A stretch of 64,000 nucleotides of DNA, from the NCBI GenBank assembly GCA_025354985.1, contig JANXLU010000042.1:62001-126000 (forward strand). The letters run 5' to 3'. A program made the position numbers and the translations under genes. This document shows, piece by piece, positions 26,201 through 33,113 of the stretch; the stretch's first letter is position 1; each line of letters begins with the position of its first letter. This DNA comes from Chloroflexota bacterium. Lineage in GTDB: Bacteria; Chloroflexota; Anaerolineae; J036; Brachytrichaceae. Below the pieces are notes generated by a model. It made no database searches. It was given only the letters and a program-made list of their open reading frames with translations, and was not told the DNA's origin.

Positions 26201-29200
26201 CGCACAGCCTGGGTGATGCGCGGGTGATCGATGCCGTTCGCAGTTTGATCCTGGGCTCGGTGGACAACAACGGTGTGATGGGCAATGGCAGCGCAGGACG
26301 CGAGGTGGCCGCCACTGGATTTGCACTGTGGGCGCTGGCGCGCGACAGCGACCGAGCTGCGGCGGCCGCGCCGGCGGAGTTGCGCCCGCCCGGCATCCGC
26401 CGCTATGAAGAAAGCCACCCCGCGCTGCGCTTTAACAATCTGCCTTTTAACGGGGGCATCACCTGGGCCCGCTATTCAGACGCCAGCGACAGCGGCGGCT
26501 ACCTGGCCACCAGCCGCACGGCGGGTGACTCGGTCAGCCTGACGTTTGACGGTCGGGCTGCCTGGGTTGGCTTTATTGGGCAGACAAACACCGGGCTGGC
26601 CCGGGTCTTTGTCGATGGCGTGGTGGTCGAGACTTTGGACACGTACCGCACCACCCGGACCGACTTTCAGCGTTACTATGGCGGGCTGGTCACCGGCACG
26701 CACACCATCAGTGTGAGTGTGCTTGGCACGCATACGGTTAATGCCAGCGAGAACTACGTGGTGCTGGATTATTTCGATGTGTGGGATGGCAGCGACCTGG
26801 CACCCGGGCGCTTTGAGGAGGATGATCCACTGCGCGTGGCGCACACCGAAGATTGGGGGCAATCCAATAACCCCCCAGCCATCGGCGGAAAATATTTTGG
26901 CGACGGCAGCAACATCTGGTTCTTCTTCGGCGGCGACTCGGCGACAATTCAAACGCTGGCCGGTGGCACGGGTCAGATGGAGGTGATCGTAGATGGGCAA
27001 TCGCAGTCGCTGGTGAACGTGTCAAGCTACACCTATTTCACGCGAACTTTTTCGTTTGCCGGGTTTGGCCCGGGCGGTCACGTGATGCAGGTGCGCGCAT
27101 TCAGGGGCAATGCCGTGGTGGATGCCTTTATCGCGCCGGGCACTGCACCTTTCATCACTTCGCCGCCAACCGCCGGAATCACACGGCGTGAAGAGGTCGA
27201 TAGCAGTTGGACCTACAACGGCGCGGCCTTTGTCAGCAGGTCCGTGACATGGGCGCTTATTGGTAACAACCACGCCAGCGGCGGTGCGGCGGCCAGCACC
27301 ACGACCATGAGCGACACCGCCAGCACCGTGTTTAGCGGCACGTGGGCCAACCTCGGTCTCGTTACGGGCGCGGATTGTGGCCTTGTGCAGGTCGCGTTGG
27401 ACGGGGTGGATCAGGGCACGTTGGATACCTACAGCCGGTATGAGGGCACACTGACGCGAAACTGGCCTGCCCTATCCGCGGGCGCGCATACGCTCACCCT
27501 TACGGCGCTGGGCGCGAACAATGGCACCTCGTTTGGGGTGCGTGTGACCCCGGATTATCTGGATGTGTGGGATGGCAGTACGCTTCCTGCGGGCGAATTT
27601 GGCGAGGGCGACCCGCTGCAATATGCCTGGCAGAACCCACGGGTGATTTACAGCAACAATTGGGCGACGAGCACGCTGCCCGCCGCGGCCACCAATGGCA
27701 CGAATGCATATAACGGCACGAGTGCATGGTTCTCGTTCTCCGGTGACTCGGTCACGTTTCGTTCGGTCGGCGACACCAATACCGGCCTGGCCGAGGTGCT
27801 GGTGGACGGGCGTCACCTGGCCACGGTGGATAACTTCGTGGCTTCGGCTGCGGTCACTCGCACGTGGTCGTTTAACGGGCTGGATGCCGGGCCGCACATG
27901 TTGCAGGTGCAACAGCTGCATGGCGGGCTGAGCGTGGATGGATTTGCCGCGCCTGGGGTGGCGCCGTTTTATGCGCAGCCGACCGGGACGGGGATCGTGC
28001 GGCATGAGGAAAGCGACTCGCTTTGGCGCTATAGCGGCACAGCCTACCCGCGTGTTTCGATGAACTGGAGCAACCTCTTTCACAGTCAGCTTAGCGGGGG
28101 CTGGGATTGGGAATCCGCCACAACCGGCGCCACCGCCACGCTCACATTTAGCGGCACTTGGCTGATGCTGGGCTTGAATAGCTGCAATTCTTGCGGCAAC
28201 GCCGCAATTGCGATCGATGGCGTGCTACAAGGTGTTATTGATACGTATACATCCACTGAGACCGCGCTCAGCCGGATGTATTCCGGTCTGAGCCCCGTGA
28301 CCCACACCCTGACCATCACCGTGCTGGGCACCAGCAACGCAAGCTCCAATGGAAGTATGGTCATGGTTGACTACGCCGACACATGGGATGGGGCCGGCAT
28401 GCCAACAGGCGTATATCAGGAGGCTGACGCGCGTATTAACCATACCACCAACTGGATCGCGGCGCCGGATGTGGTGGCCAGCGGGGGTTCCTTCTACTCC
28501 AACGGAAGCAACGCATGGTTCCCGTTTACCGGCGGCTCGGCCACGATACAGGCCTATGGCAATACGTGGACCGGGGTCGAGGATGTGTTGCTGGATGGCG
28601 TCTTCCAAGGCACGTTAACCACCACGGCTGCCGGCGCTGTCACCCAAACGTATAGCCTGACCGGTCTGCCAACCGGGCCGCACGTGATGCAGATACATGC
28701 GCGCGCGGGCAGCGCCACTTTGGATGCGTTTGTCACACCGGCGGGCGGCGCGGGTCTTGCACCCATCGTGCACGGCGCCGGGCTTGCGCTTGCGCGTGCC
28801 GAGCCGCCCGTGGCGGACGCTCTGCTTGCTCCAAGCGACCAAACGGCCGCGACGGTCGGTCAGAAATCCAATATCAGCACAGCGCTGATCGCGGCTGCGC
28901 ACACCACCGGTCCGACGTATCCAGCGGGCTACGCCGGGCCGGGGCCAGCGCTTAGCGCGTCGGCAACGGTGGTCACTCAGGGCGTGGGGCTTACAGCCAC
29001 TATGGTCCGCATGGCCGACTATCTGGTCAGCCAGCAGCTGCCCAGCGGGATGTGGGTTGCAAACACCGGCGGATTCACCGAGAACCTATGGTGGTTGACG
29101 GACTTCAACGGTGTGGGCTCGCACCCGGCCAGCACGGCCTACAACATCATGGGGCTGCGCCGCGTGTATGAGATGACCGGCGACACGGTCTACCGAGACG

Positions 29201-31641
29201 TGATCACGCGGGCCGCCAGCGCGCTGGTCACCCTGCCCTATACCCAAAATCATTCGGTGGTGCTGCATGAGTTGATTGGGTTGGCCTTTGCCCAGCCGTT
29301 GATCCTGAGCCCGACGCTGACAGCTCAGACCGCCGCGCGCGCGGCCGAGCTAGCGGCGTATTTGCGCGCAAACCAAAACCCGGATGGCGGGTGGGGTCGG
29401 GGCGAGGGCGGCGTGATCACGCCCTCCGACCCGTTGCCCACCGCGGGGGTGTTGTATGCACTGTCACTGTTGCAACCCAACAGCGTGGATCCGGCGTTGA
29501 CCGCTGCGGCCAGATACCTGATCGCGCAACAGCGCGTGGATGGTCAATGGTCTTCAATATTTTCCACCAACAACGCCAGGCCGATCCTAACCACCTCGTG
29601 GGTGGATATTGCGCTACCGTATATTTATGATGTGCTCAGCAGCTACAGCGTGAGCGTCACACATTGGGTGCCGATCAGCGGAGTGACCGTAATCGATGCT
29701 TCGGTAAACCCGTCCGCCAGCGTTTCCAGCAGCAGCGGTGAGGCCACCTATGGCTGGGCATATAACCAGGCGCCCAACGTGCCACTACAAACCCTGTCCC
29801 ATGCCGCCAACCTTACCGGGATGCGCCCGGGTGAAACGCGCCAGGTGACCAACGGCACGGTGGTCAGCTACCTGATCGAGAGCGGGAGCAACGTGGTACG
29901 GCTGGCCCCGCGCTTCGTCACAGCCGGGCATTTGGTCGCGGTAGCACCAGGTGAACGTACCAGTGCACCGGGTGAGGTTGTGACGTTTACGGTCACCCTC
30001 GCAAACCCTTCGAGCGCGGGCGATGTCTACACGCTCTCGCTATCCGGACTGTCGGATCAGGTGGTGTCGGGCTTGCCGCTGACCATGGTCATCCCGGCCG
30101 CGGGCTCGGCCGCGCTGGTGGTGTCGGTCACGCTGCCCGCCACTGCCCGCATCGGTGATGCGCCGTTTATCGTGCAAGCCATCAACCGCGGTGGTGGTGC
30201 GGATCAGGCCGGGGCGGTGATTCATGTGATCGATCCATTCGACATTGCCGTGCTGCCCGCACGGCGGATCGCCAGCGCGGGCGGTCAGGTGACATATACC
30301 ATGGTCATCACCAACAACGAGCTGGTGACGCGATCGTATGCGCTGTCCAGCACCGGTCTGGCCGGGGATGTGCTCGATATGCCACAGGTCATCACGGTCA
30401 ACCCCGCCGAGCGCGCGAGTGTGCTCTTTACGGTCACAGCGCTGAACACCACGCCTATCCAGCTTTTCCGCATACTAACAGCCGAGCCGGTAAGCGGGCT
30501 CACCCGCGGCGCAGACGCCGCCCTGGACGTAATCGGTCGGCAAGGTGTGACGGCCGCGATATCCCCAGCGTCCGTCACAACCGCGCCGCAGATGGCGATC
30601 CGGCTCTCTGCAGTGATCACCAACACCGGTGATCTTTCAGATACCTACGATCTGAGTCTGCAGCTCCCCGCGGGTTGGAGCAGCGCGATCCAGGCCAATG
30701 GTGTGGGCATAACTGCTCTTCAACTTCCAGCCATGGCGCTCAACACAATGCGCTTGTACCTGGTAATCACCCCGGCGCTGGCCAGCGCCGGCGGCACCGG
30801 TGCGGTGTCTCTAACCGCACAGTCTCGCACGAACGCGGGCGTGAGCGCAGTTGTCACGGCAAGCGTGATCGTCCGCGCGCCCGGCTTGGCGCTGAGGATC
30901 GCGCCACAAAGCGCGCACGCCGCGCCGACTGTGACGAGCACCTGGCAAGTGTTGGTGACCAACACCGGGTCGGTTGTGGGAACGTTTGTGCTCACGCCCA
31001 GCGGCTTTGGCGCGGCCAACGCCACACTATCACCCGCATCACCCGCGATTGTGACGCTTGGCCCGGGGCAAGCCACCCAGGTGGTTATGACAATTGGGGC
31101 GTCACCCTTTGCCCTACCCGGCCCGCACTCGTTTGGGGTGATTGGCGCGCTGCAAAGCAGCCCGGACATATTGGCACAAGATAGCGCTACACTGATCATC
31201 GATGGTGCGCGGGCCATTCAAACCAGCATCGGCCCGGCACTGGTAAACCTGACCTCCACACTGGGTGTGGGCACCTATATGCTGTTGATCACCAATACGG
31301 GCGACCTGGCTGATGACTATCTTGTCACGCCCGGACTCGCGCGGAGTGACGGCGCCCTCACGGTGATCGCGGAGACCAACCATGTGTTTATCCCAGCGCA
31401 CTTCAGCGGCGCAGTGTTGTTTACCGCACAATCCATTCTGCCGGGAGATTTTGCCGTGGTCGCACAGGTCTCATCCATGCGCGGGGTTGCCAGCAGTTCG
31501 AGCCAGGCGGTGCTGCGCATTGCGGGAGCGCTGCCAACCGCCACACCGACGGCTACGGCAACGCCATCACCAACGCAGACACCGACGGCTACGCCTGGTC
31601 ATCGGCAATTTGTGGTGGACCTGCCGCTGGTGCAGCGCTAA
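20269..31641 (+). CDS. Giant secreted multidomain protein with transglutaminase-like, CxxCH alpha-toroid, triple-repeat and Ig-like modules
   Basis: A 3790-aa exported protein. Residues 1-28 are a signal peptide. A transglutaminase-like domain spans about 215-365 (GNSLDKSSLLIAMLRASAIP, then HWWVQANL and WTDLDPSF), with Ser276 where the catalytic Cys is expected. About 365-1000 is a mixed region I cannot name. About nine Ig-like/NEW3 modules carry ITNTGNLDARYDV-type motifs, four between about 1170 and 1720 and five between about 3210 and 3720. An alpha/alpha-toroid (squalene-cyclase fold) begins near 1930 with NSCMACH (Cys1957, Cys1960, His1961), is interrupted by three repeats of about 260 residues (2042-2830), and resumes at about 2912-3125 with NPDGGWG and VDGQWS. 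The C-terminus is a TPTATPT linker plus VVDLPLVQR. Function unknown; surface adhesion or polymer binding is one inference. Confidence 0.88.
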   Translation: MKTITNLRTWIILATCASLMASSQSAAATYGSASKPVTSPIMASRFAADSLPNPTNNPAVLGTPISISRVQSAATAGTASGTLVVTYTIANNLTPLVAPQFSPSATITATLAQFSAFNYADDPNTLRGLLLGDALTASAGLVSGSPVPDKSGLNLAYSLPDLPPLSRVSVVLTLSVPASSASALSLDSGLIAWGTLRGRLAKASAPALSLAPDALAGWLGRTVDADTQDSVMLDQLGALDGTPAGIFGFVSGLGFEAYKGALRGTRGTLWSGAGNSLDKSSLLIAMLRASAIPARYRHGALDGAHQSQLVASMFSAPGGALGLVPAGDTLSDPAHDPALLAAVADHWWVQANLGGTWTDLDPSFANAAAGQYFASSIATDGTDLIPEVPDMFRHKITLRVKTERADGGSLFGTGFAYEFPLSTTLVAESLVGVPVSLQHLVKVSGGGGSIFSSQAIDYVPFLILGDRADLRSIDGQTFQDQTSTFGGGLANTVHTAEWLEIDLRDADGSVRTVSREIADRLGYAARQSGTAAVGASAGTPLVSENQIFQILAAPSRVPASARNLQIAALMAANQSVVQELARVDALQPADVAGRDLAAREATKAYRAWAGNVLSLIDLTHYIDSDQAAEQLGASMLVKPFVTSPRIIIATSDVGDTGNITMTLDLLVDHISAYAYPAQSQAVEGAFQAMRGYVESSIEGTALSEVTSKTARTTYAVFEALKSAANPGIFIAYPDDMTGLAAANISDLAKARIAAAVAAGKIVIAPNQMVTLGGVSTIGWWEKDPATGEVIGVMQDGLHQAIIEYTALSQLNNPSFIFIGFWHGFTQACFAIASGVLSKVAEGKPFTVKDVIRPLLYTAMIEAELALASVGSSILKGAAREIIDKLISSTEECFKGDCPTDEKLLTWAFDKLIAAVKKAVVAGEEPPFEINFDSYKVSTQVGKFAAYLFFARASDPAIPPEQLIGLRVQVDPARAIAVTQVPATAAGANISASLQVAHAYAGSPGSVGLYAAVPSGLGVGGAWPGAPFANFGASGSVAVSGANLILGPGSGTLTVGGAPFTAAGGVAMGNATGTLQVSAAGVITEKVNFLGSAQVFALSVTPMSSTITPLQSATFGAQLAANFSGDYTMTVEGAPGWRVALDAGRHITATPPLGATPGDYTIAVTAQSVALPRLQLTVVHTVTLVSVDGAQLTVLPDPLTTVPWGPGTVSGQLQLTQAAYRVVITNTGNLDARYDVTVWNLPVGWSILNNSIGATTTVALRAGATTQLGLYVSPTLAALPPVGSAFPFSLTAVKSGNAAVQASAIETFVVPGLAFAALTVAPDPAYGSLGFSTTLATQLSNAGNVTATFAESITLSDADWSAAALPPVSLAPGQAITRSIVISTASGAVGTKHPLQIMAGAGGQTATTYVSVHMLGPTGACSVRFAAGLEDGSDQLLGAAASNMANAISALEAAPGDLALRTAAVMAIRSLVVRAAPLLPAGGVAGLTSMADGLASDTNAAQVTTRLGGLCAVETDLAIALAQSARHRWQAQFTPATAVSLPGRPVTYTFDILNRGSETSTYTVTLGSALLAGPVATHPTLAVGAHTSTSVSLVTTTLGLFPLFAVVVSDVPITEGIGAQEHIPAALLVVDRLAQVVDVSATPGFVETGSNITQLSARIANVANVAVSGLATTQVFSPDGSALVTTTAPLNLTSAPAPQSVDLGPFSTAGLAVGVYTISFGLAISTPTNLAGSAPITGFGTLAVGQGLIVRETVSPTMVPPGNSVITDVISTERVNIGAGAAGETGTPLAVYSLTISSVTNASTSDPTVGVSLTLDAGTYDAVLDDGAYRIGPVGTINGLWRSGFNASVYVTTTLARAYPIAQGTDFVNGGSATVEEARALNQSASARIYLPAPATVYFWIPDGYGGDNAGALAVSVRKMVTSSTALNRQVEGALAAALPAQEADTLAFNNWSQSNSCMACHIQTQSMIGHDAAHSKVPHSLGDARVIDAVRSLILGSVDNNGVMGNGSAGREVAATGFALWALARDSDRAAAAAPAELRPPGIRRYEESHPALRFNNLPFNGGITWARYSDASDSGGYLATSRTAGDSVSLTFDGRAAWVGFIGQTNTGLARVFVDGVVVETLDTYRTTRTDFQRYYGGLVTGTHTISVSVLGTHTVNASENYVVLDYFDVWDGSDLAPGRFEEDDPLRVAHTEDWGQSNNPPAIGGKYFGDGSNIWFFFGGDSATIQTLAGGTGQMEVIVDGQSQSLVNVSSYTYFTRTFSFAGFGPGGHVMQVRAFRGNAVVDAFIAPGTAPFITSPPTAGITRREEVDSSWTYNGAAFVSRSVTWALIGNNHASGGAAASTTTMSDTASTVFSGTWANLGLVTGADCGLVQVALDGVDQGTLDTYSRYEGTLTRNWPALSAGAHTLTLTALGANNGTSFGVRVTPDYLDVWDGSTLPAGEFGEGDPLQYAWQNPRVIYSNNWATSTLPAAATNGTNAYNGTSAWFSFSGDSVTFRSVGDTNTGLAEVLVDGRHLATVDNFVASAAVTRTWSFNGLDAGPHMLQVQQLHGGLSVDGFAAPGVAPFYAQPTGTGIVRHEESDSLWRYSGTAYPRVSMNWSNLFHSQLSGGWDWESATTGATATLTFSGTWLMLGLNSCNSCGNAAIAIDGVLQGVIDTYTSTETALSRMYSGLSPVTHTLTITVLGTSNASSNGSMVMVDYADTWDGAGMPTGVYQEADARINHTTNWIAAPDVVASGGSFYSNGSNAWFPFTGGSATIQAYGNTWTGVEDVLLDGVFQGTLTTTAAGAVTQTYSLTGLPTGPHVMQIHARAGSATLDAFVTPAGGAGLAPIVHGAGLALARAEPPVADALLAPSDQTAATVGQKSNISTALIAAAHTTGPTYPAGYAGPGPALSASATVVTQGVGLTATMVRMADYLVSQQLPSGMWVANTGGFTENLWWLTDFNGVGSHPASTAYNIMGLRRVYEMTGDTVYRDVITRAASALVTLPYTQNHSVVLHELIGLAFAQPLILSPTLTAQTAARAAELAAYLRANQNPDGGWGRGEGGVITPSDPLPTAGVLYALSLLQPNSVDPALTAAARYLIAQQRVDGQWSSIFSTNNARPILTTSWVDIALPYIYDVLSSYSVSVTHWVPISGVTVIDASVNPSASVSSSSGEATYGWAYNQAPNVPLQTLSHAANLTGMRPGETRQVTNGTVVSYLIESGSNVVRLAPRFVTAGHLVAVAPGERTSAPGEVVTFTVTLANPSSAGDVYTLSLSGLSDQVVSGLPLTMVIPAAGSAALVVSVTLPATARIGDAPFIVQAINRGGGADQAGAVIHVIDPFDIAVLPARRIASAGGQVTYTMVITNNELVTRSYALSSTGLAGDVLDMPQVITVNPAERASVLFTVTALNTTPIQLFRILTAEPVSGLTRGADAALDVIGRQGVTAAISPASVTTAPQMAIRLSAVITNTGDLSDTYDLSLQLPAGWSSAIQANGVGITALQLPAMALNTMRLYLVITPALASAGGTGAVSLTAQSRTNAGVSAVVTASVIVRAPGLALRIAPQSAHAAPTVTSTWQVLVTNTGSVVGTFVLTPSGFGAANATLSPASPAIVTLGPGQATQVVMTIGASPFALPGPHSFGVIGALQSSPDILAQDSATLIIDGARAIQTSIGPALVNLTSTLGVGTYMLLITNTGDLADDYLVTPGLARSDGALTVIAETNHVFIPAHFSGAVLFTAQSILPGDFAVVAQVSSMRGVASSSSQAVLRIAGALPTATPTATATPSPTQTPTATPGHRQFVVDLPLVQR
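26392..27174 (+). repeat. Large in-frame repeat 1 of 3 in the giant gene
   Basis: Encodes residues 2042-2302 (261 aa), starting GIRRYEES. Each unit has two beta-sandwich-like halves. The first ends with a LDYFDVWDGS strip; the second has DGSNIWFFFGGDSATIQ and ends VDAFIAPGTAPF. Internal phrases such as VDGVVVETLDTY and TGTHTISVSVLG recur in all three units. Confidence 0.8.
27175..27990 (+). repeat. Large in-frame repeat 2 of 3 in the giant gene
   Basis: Encodes residues 2303-2574 (272 aa), starting GITRREEV. Landmarks match repeat 1: LDGVDQGTLDTY, AGAHTLTLTALG, DYLDVWDGST, then GTSAWFSFSGDSVTF and VDGFAAPGVAPF. A 17-base stretch around the DVWDG codons (gatgtgtgggatggcag) is identical to repeat 1, which indicates duplication at the DNA level. 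Confidence 0.8.
27991..28762 (+). repeat. Large in-frame repeat 3 of 3 in the giant gene
   Basis: Encodes about residues 2575-2831, starting GIVRHEES. Landmarks match: IDGVLQGVIDTY, VTHTLTITVLG, DYADTWDGAG, then GSNAWFPFTGGSATIQ and LDAFVTPAGG. The extra segment NSCNSCGN has two cysteines not found in the other copies. The 3' limit is approximate because the toroid sequence resumes gradually. Confidence 0.75.
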
Positions 31642-31645
31642 CGAA

Positions 31646-31773
31646 AATCAGCCGGGCACGTTCAGTGATCAGCGCTTCGGGCCCCGAACTCACGGGGGTC
31701 CGAGCGCTGATTGCGGTGAAACGCGACGTCGGCGGTTTCCTGCCCGTTCGTTTGCCCATGGGCCGGGCTGATT
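31646..31773. terminator. Nested inverted repeats between convergent genes, probable two-way terminator
   Basis: Between the stop of the giant gene and the stop of uxuA, an inner stem pairs ATCAGCGCT plus flanking GC bases (from 31668) with AGCGCTGAT (to 31711), with a bulge and a mismatch next to the loop. An outer stem pairs AATCAGCC (31646-31653) with GGCTGATT (31766-31773), partly overlapping the uxuA stop. The arrangement is symmetrical and fits transcription ending from both sides. There is no long T run. Confidence 0.55.
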
Positions 31774-32833
31774 ACGCCGGGCCGCCAGCCTCGACATTTG
31801 CAGCCTGAACCAGTGCGCGCATGTATGCGATTGAGTATGCAGTGCCTACGCGCGGGCCACCAAGCATGGCCGGGATGTGATCGGGGATGATGCAGCCATC
31901 AAATTGCACGTCGCGCAGCGCTTTCATCACGGCATACATGTCCTGATAGCCGTCGTCGATCAGGGTCTCGGTCCAGGGCTCGGGCATCGGGTTTGAGACA
32001 TTGCGGAAATGCACTTTGTAGAGCTGTCCAGCGCCGGCAAAGTGCTTTATTGCGTCAATCACGCTGTTGCCCATGCCAATGGGCCCGCCTTCGAGCCAGC
32101 ACCCGATGCACAGACATACGCCAATGTTTGGGCTGTTTGCAATTTCCATGGCCTGTTTGTAACCGGCGAAGTTGCCAAACATGCACCGTGGTACGCCACC
32201 CAGGGCATAGACCGGCGGGTCATCCGGATGTATGCCGATGCGCACGCCGGCATCCTCGGCCACTGGCGCGATTTGGCGGATCATATGGGTGTAGTTGTCC
32301 CAGAGTTCCTCCTCGGAGTAGCGCCGGCCATGGGTGAGCTCACCTGAAAAGGTATGGTCACCCCACCAGCCTACGGCGTCGGTGATGTCAAGCCGGCGGG
32401 CATCCATGCCGCCGCGGCCCTTAGCCTTGCCAGAGGACCAGATGCCATTGCCCATGTGGGCATAGGTGTTGTAGCGGACGCCGGCGGCGCCGATATTGCG
32501 AATGAACTGTTTGAATTCTTCGATCTTGGCGTCACGACCTGGCAAGTTAAGGGTGACCTCGGGCATGTTGTGGACGCGCATGCTGCCGATGCGATAGACC
32601 TTTAGACCGTGATTGGCAAAGCGGGCGACGATGCCCTTGTAATAATCAGCGGAGTAATCCAACCCCGGTGCGCGACCTTCGGACACCATGGCCCACTCCA
32701 CACCCAGTTGCTGGAAGAACTGCAGGTCTTCATCGCTGGCATCCGCTCCGGTCTGGATGGCGAGCTGGATACCTTTGGTGCTGGAGGCGTAGCCTGGGAC
32801 GGCACGCATGGGATAGAGGGTTGGGGTTGTCAT
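31772..32833 (-). CDS. uxuA: Mannonate dehydratase
   Basis: Dehydrates D-mannonate to 2-keto-3-deoxy-D-gluconate in hexuronate breakdown. From the ATG at 32833 (MTTPTLYPM) it has 353 aa, near the family's usual 350-390; an in-frame upstream start would add 21 unlikely residues. The TIM-barrel metal-site strip GIHPDDPPVYALGGVPR is intact, as are CLCIGCWLEGG, KVHFRNVS and the late PDHIPAMLGG. It stands alone here. A KduD-like dehydrogenase 26 kb away acts on the same class of product, so the two could share a pathway. No Shine-Dalgarno site was found. The 280-base gap to the divergent importer gene should hold both promoters, but I see no clear pair of elements in it. Confidence 0.93.
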   Translation of the reverse strand: MTTPTLYPMRAVPGYASSTKGIQLAIQTGADASDEDLQFFQQLGVEWAMVSEGRAPGLDYSADYYKGIVARFANHGLKVYRIGSMRVHNMPEVTLNLPGRDAKIEEFKQFIRNIGAAGVRYNTYAHMGNGIWSSGKAKGRGGMDARRLDITDAVGWWGDHTFSGELTHGRRYSEEELWDNYTHMIRQIAPVAEDAGVRIGIHPDDPPVYALGGVPRCMFGNFAGYKQAMEIANSPNIGVCLCIGCWLEGGPIGMGNSVIDAIKHFAGAGQLYKVHFRNVSNPMPEPWTETLIDDGYQDMYAVMKALRDVQFDGCIIPDHIPAMLGGPRVGTAYSIAYMRALVQAANVEAGGPA

Positions 32834-33113
32834 GGGATGGTAAGTTTGGCACAGATTTTGGTCGATTAATGAGGCACTGCCGCTTCGGCCCCTCACGCGA
32901 TCCGTCTCCGGTTCGATACGCTGTCACGCGACAAGCTCAAAATGTCTTTTTGGTGGGCACTGAAATAGCCGATGTTCGGTGGGAGAGTGTTCCAGCACAA
33001 AACATTGGCTTTACTAAATGGCAGATGCAAATTATTGCTATCTCAAGTATGATATTTGATGTGGGCAGGCAGCCCGGATATATATAAGAAACCAAGAAAA
33101 AGAGGAAGAAATC

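Noticed and set aside
31536-31606. Repetitive ACC/ACG/GCC-rich stretch as a possible CRISPR or tandem DNA repeat
   Set aside because: It encodes an in-frame Thr/Pro/Ala linker; there are no spacers or constant repeats.
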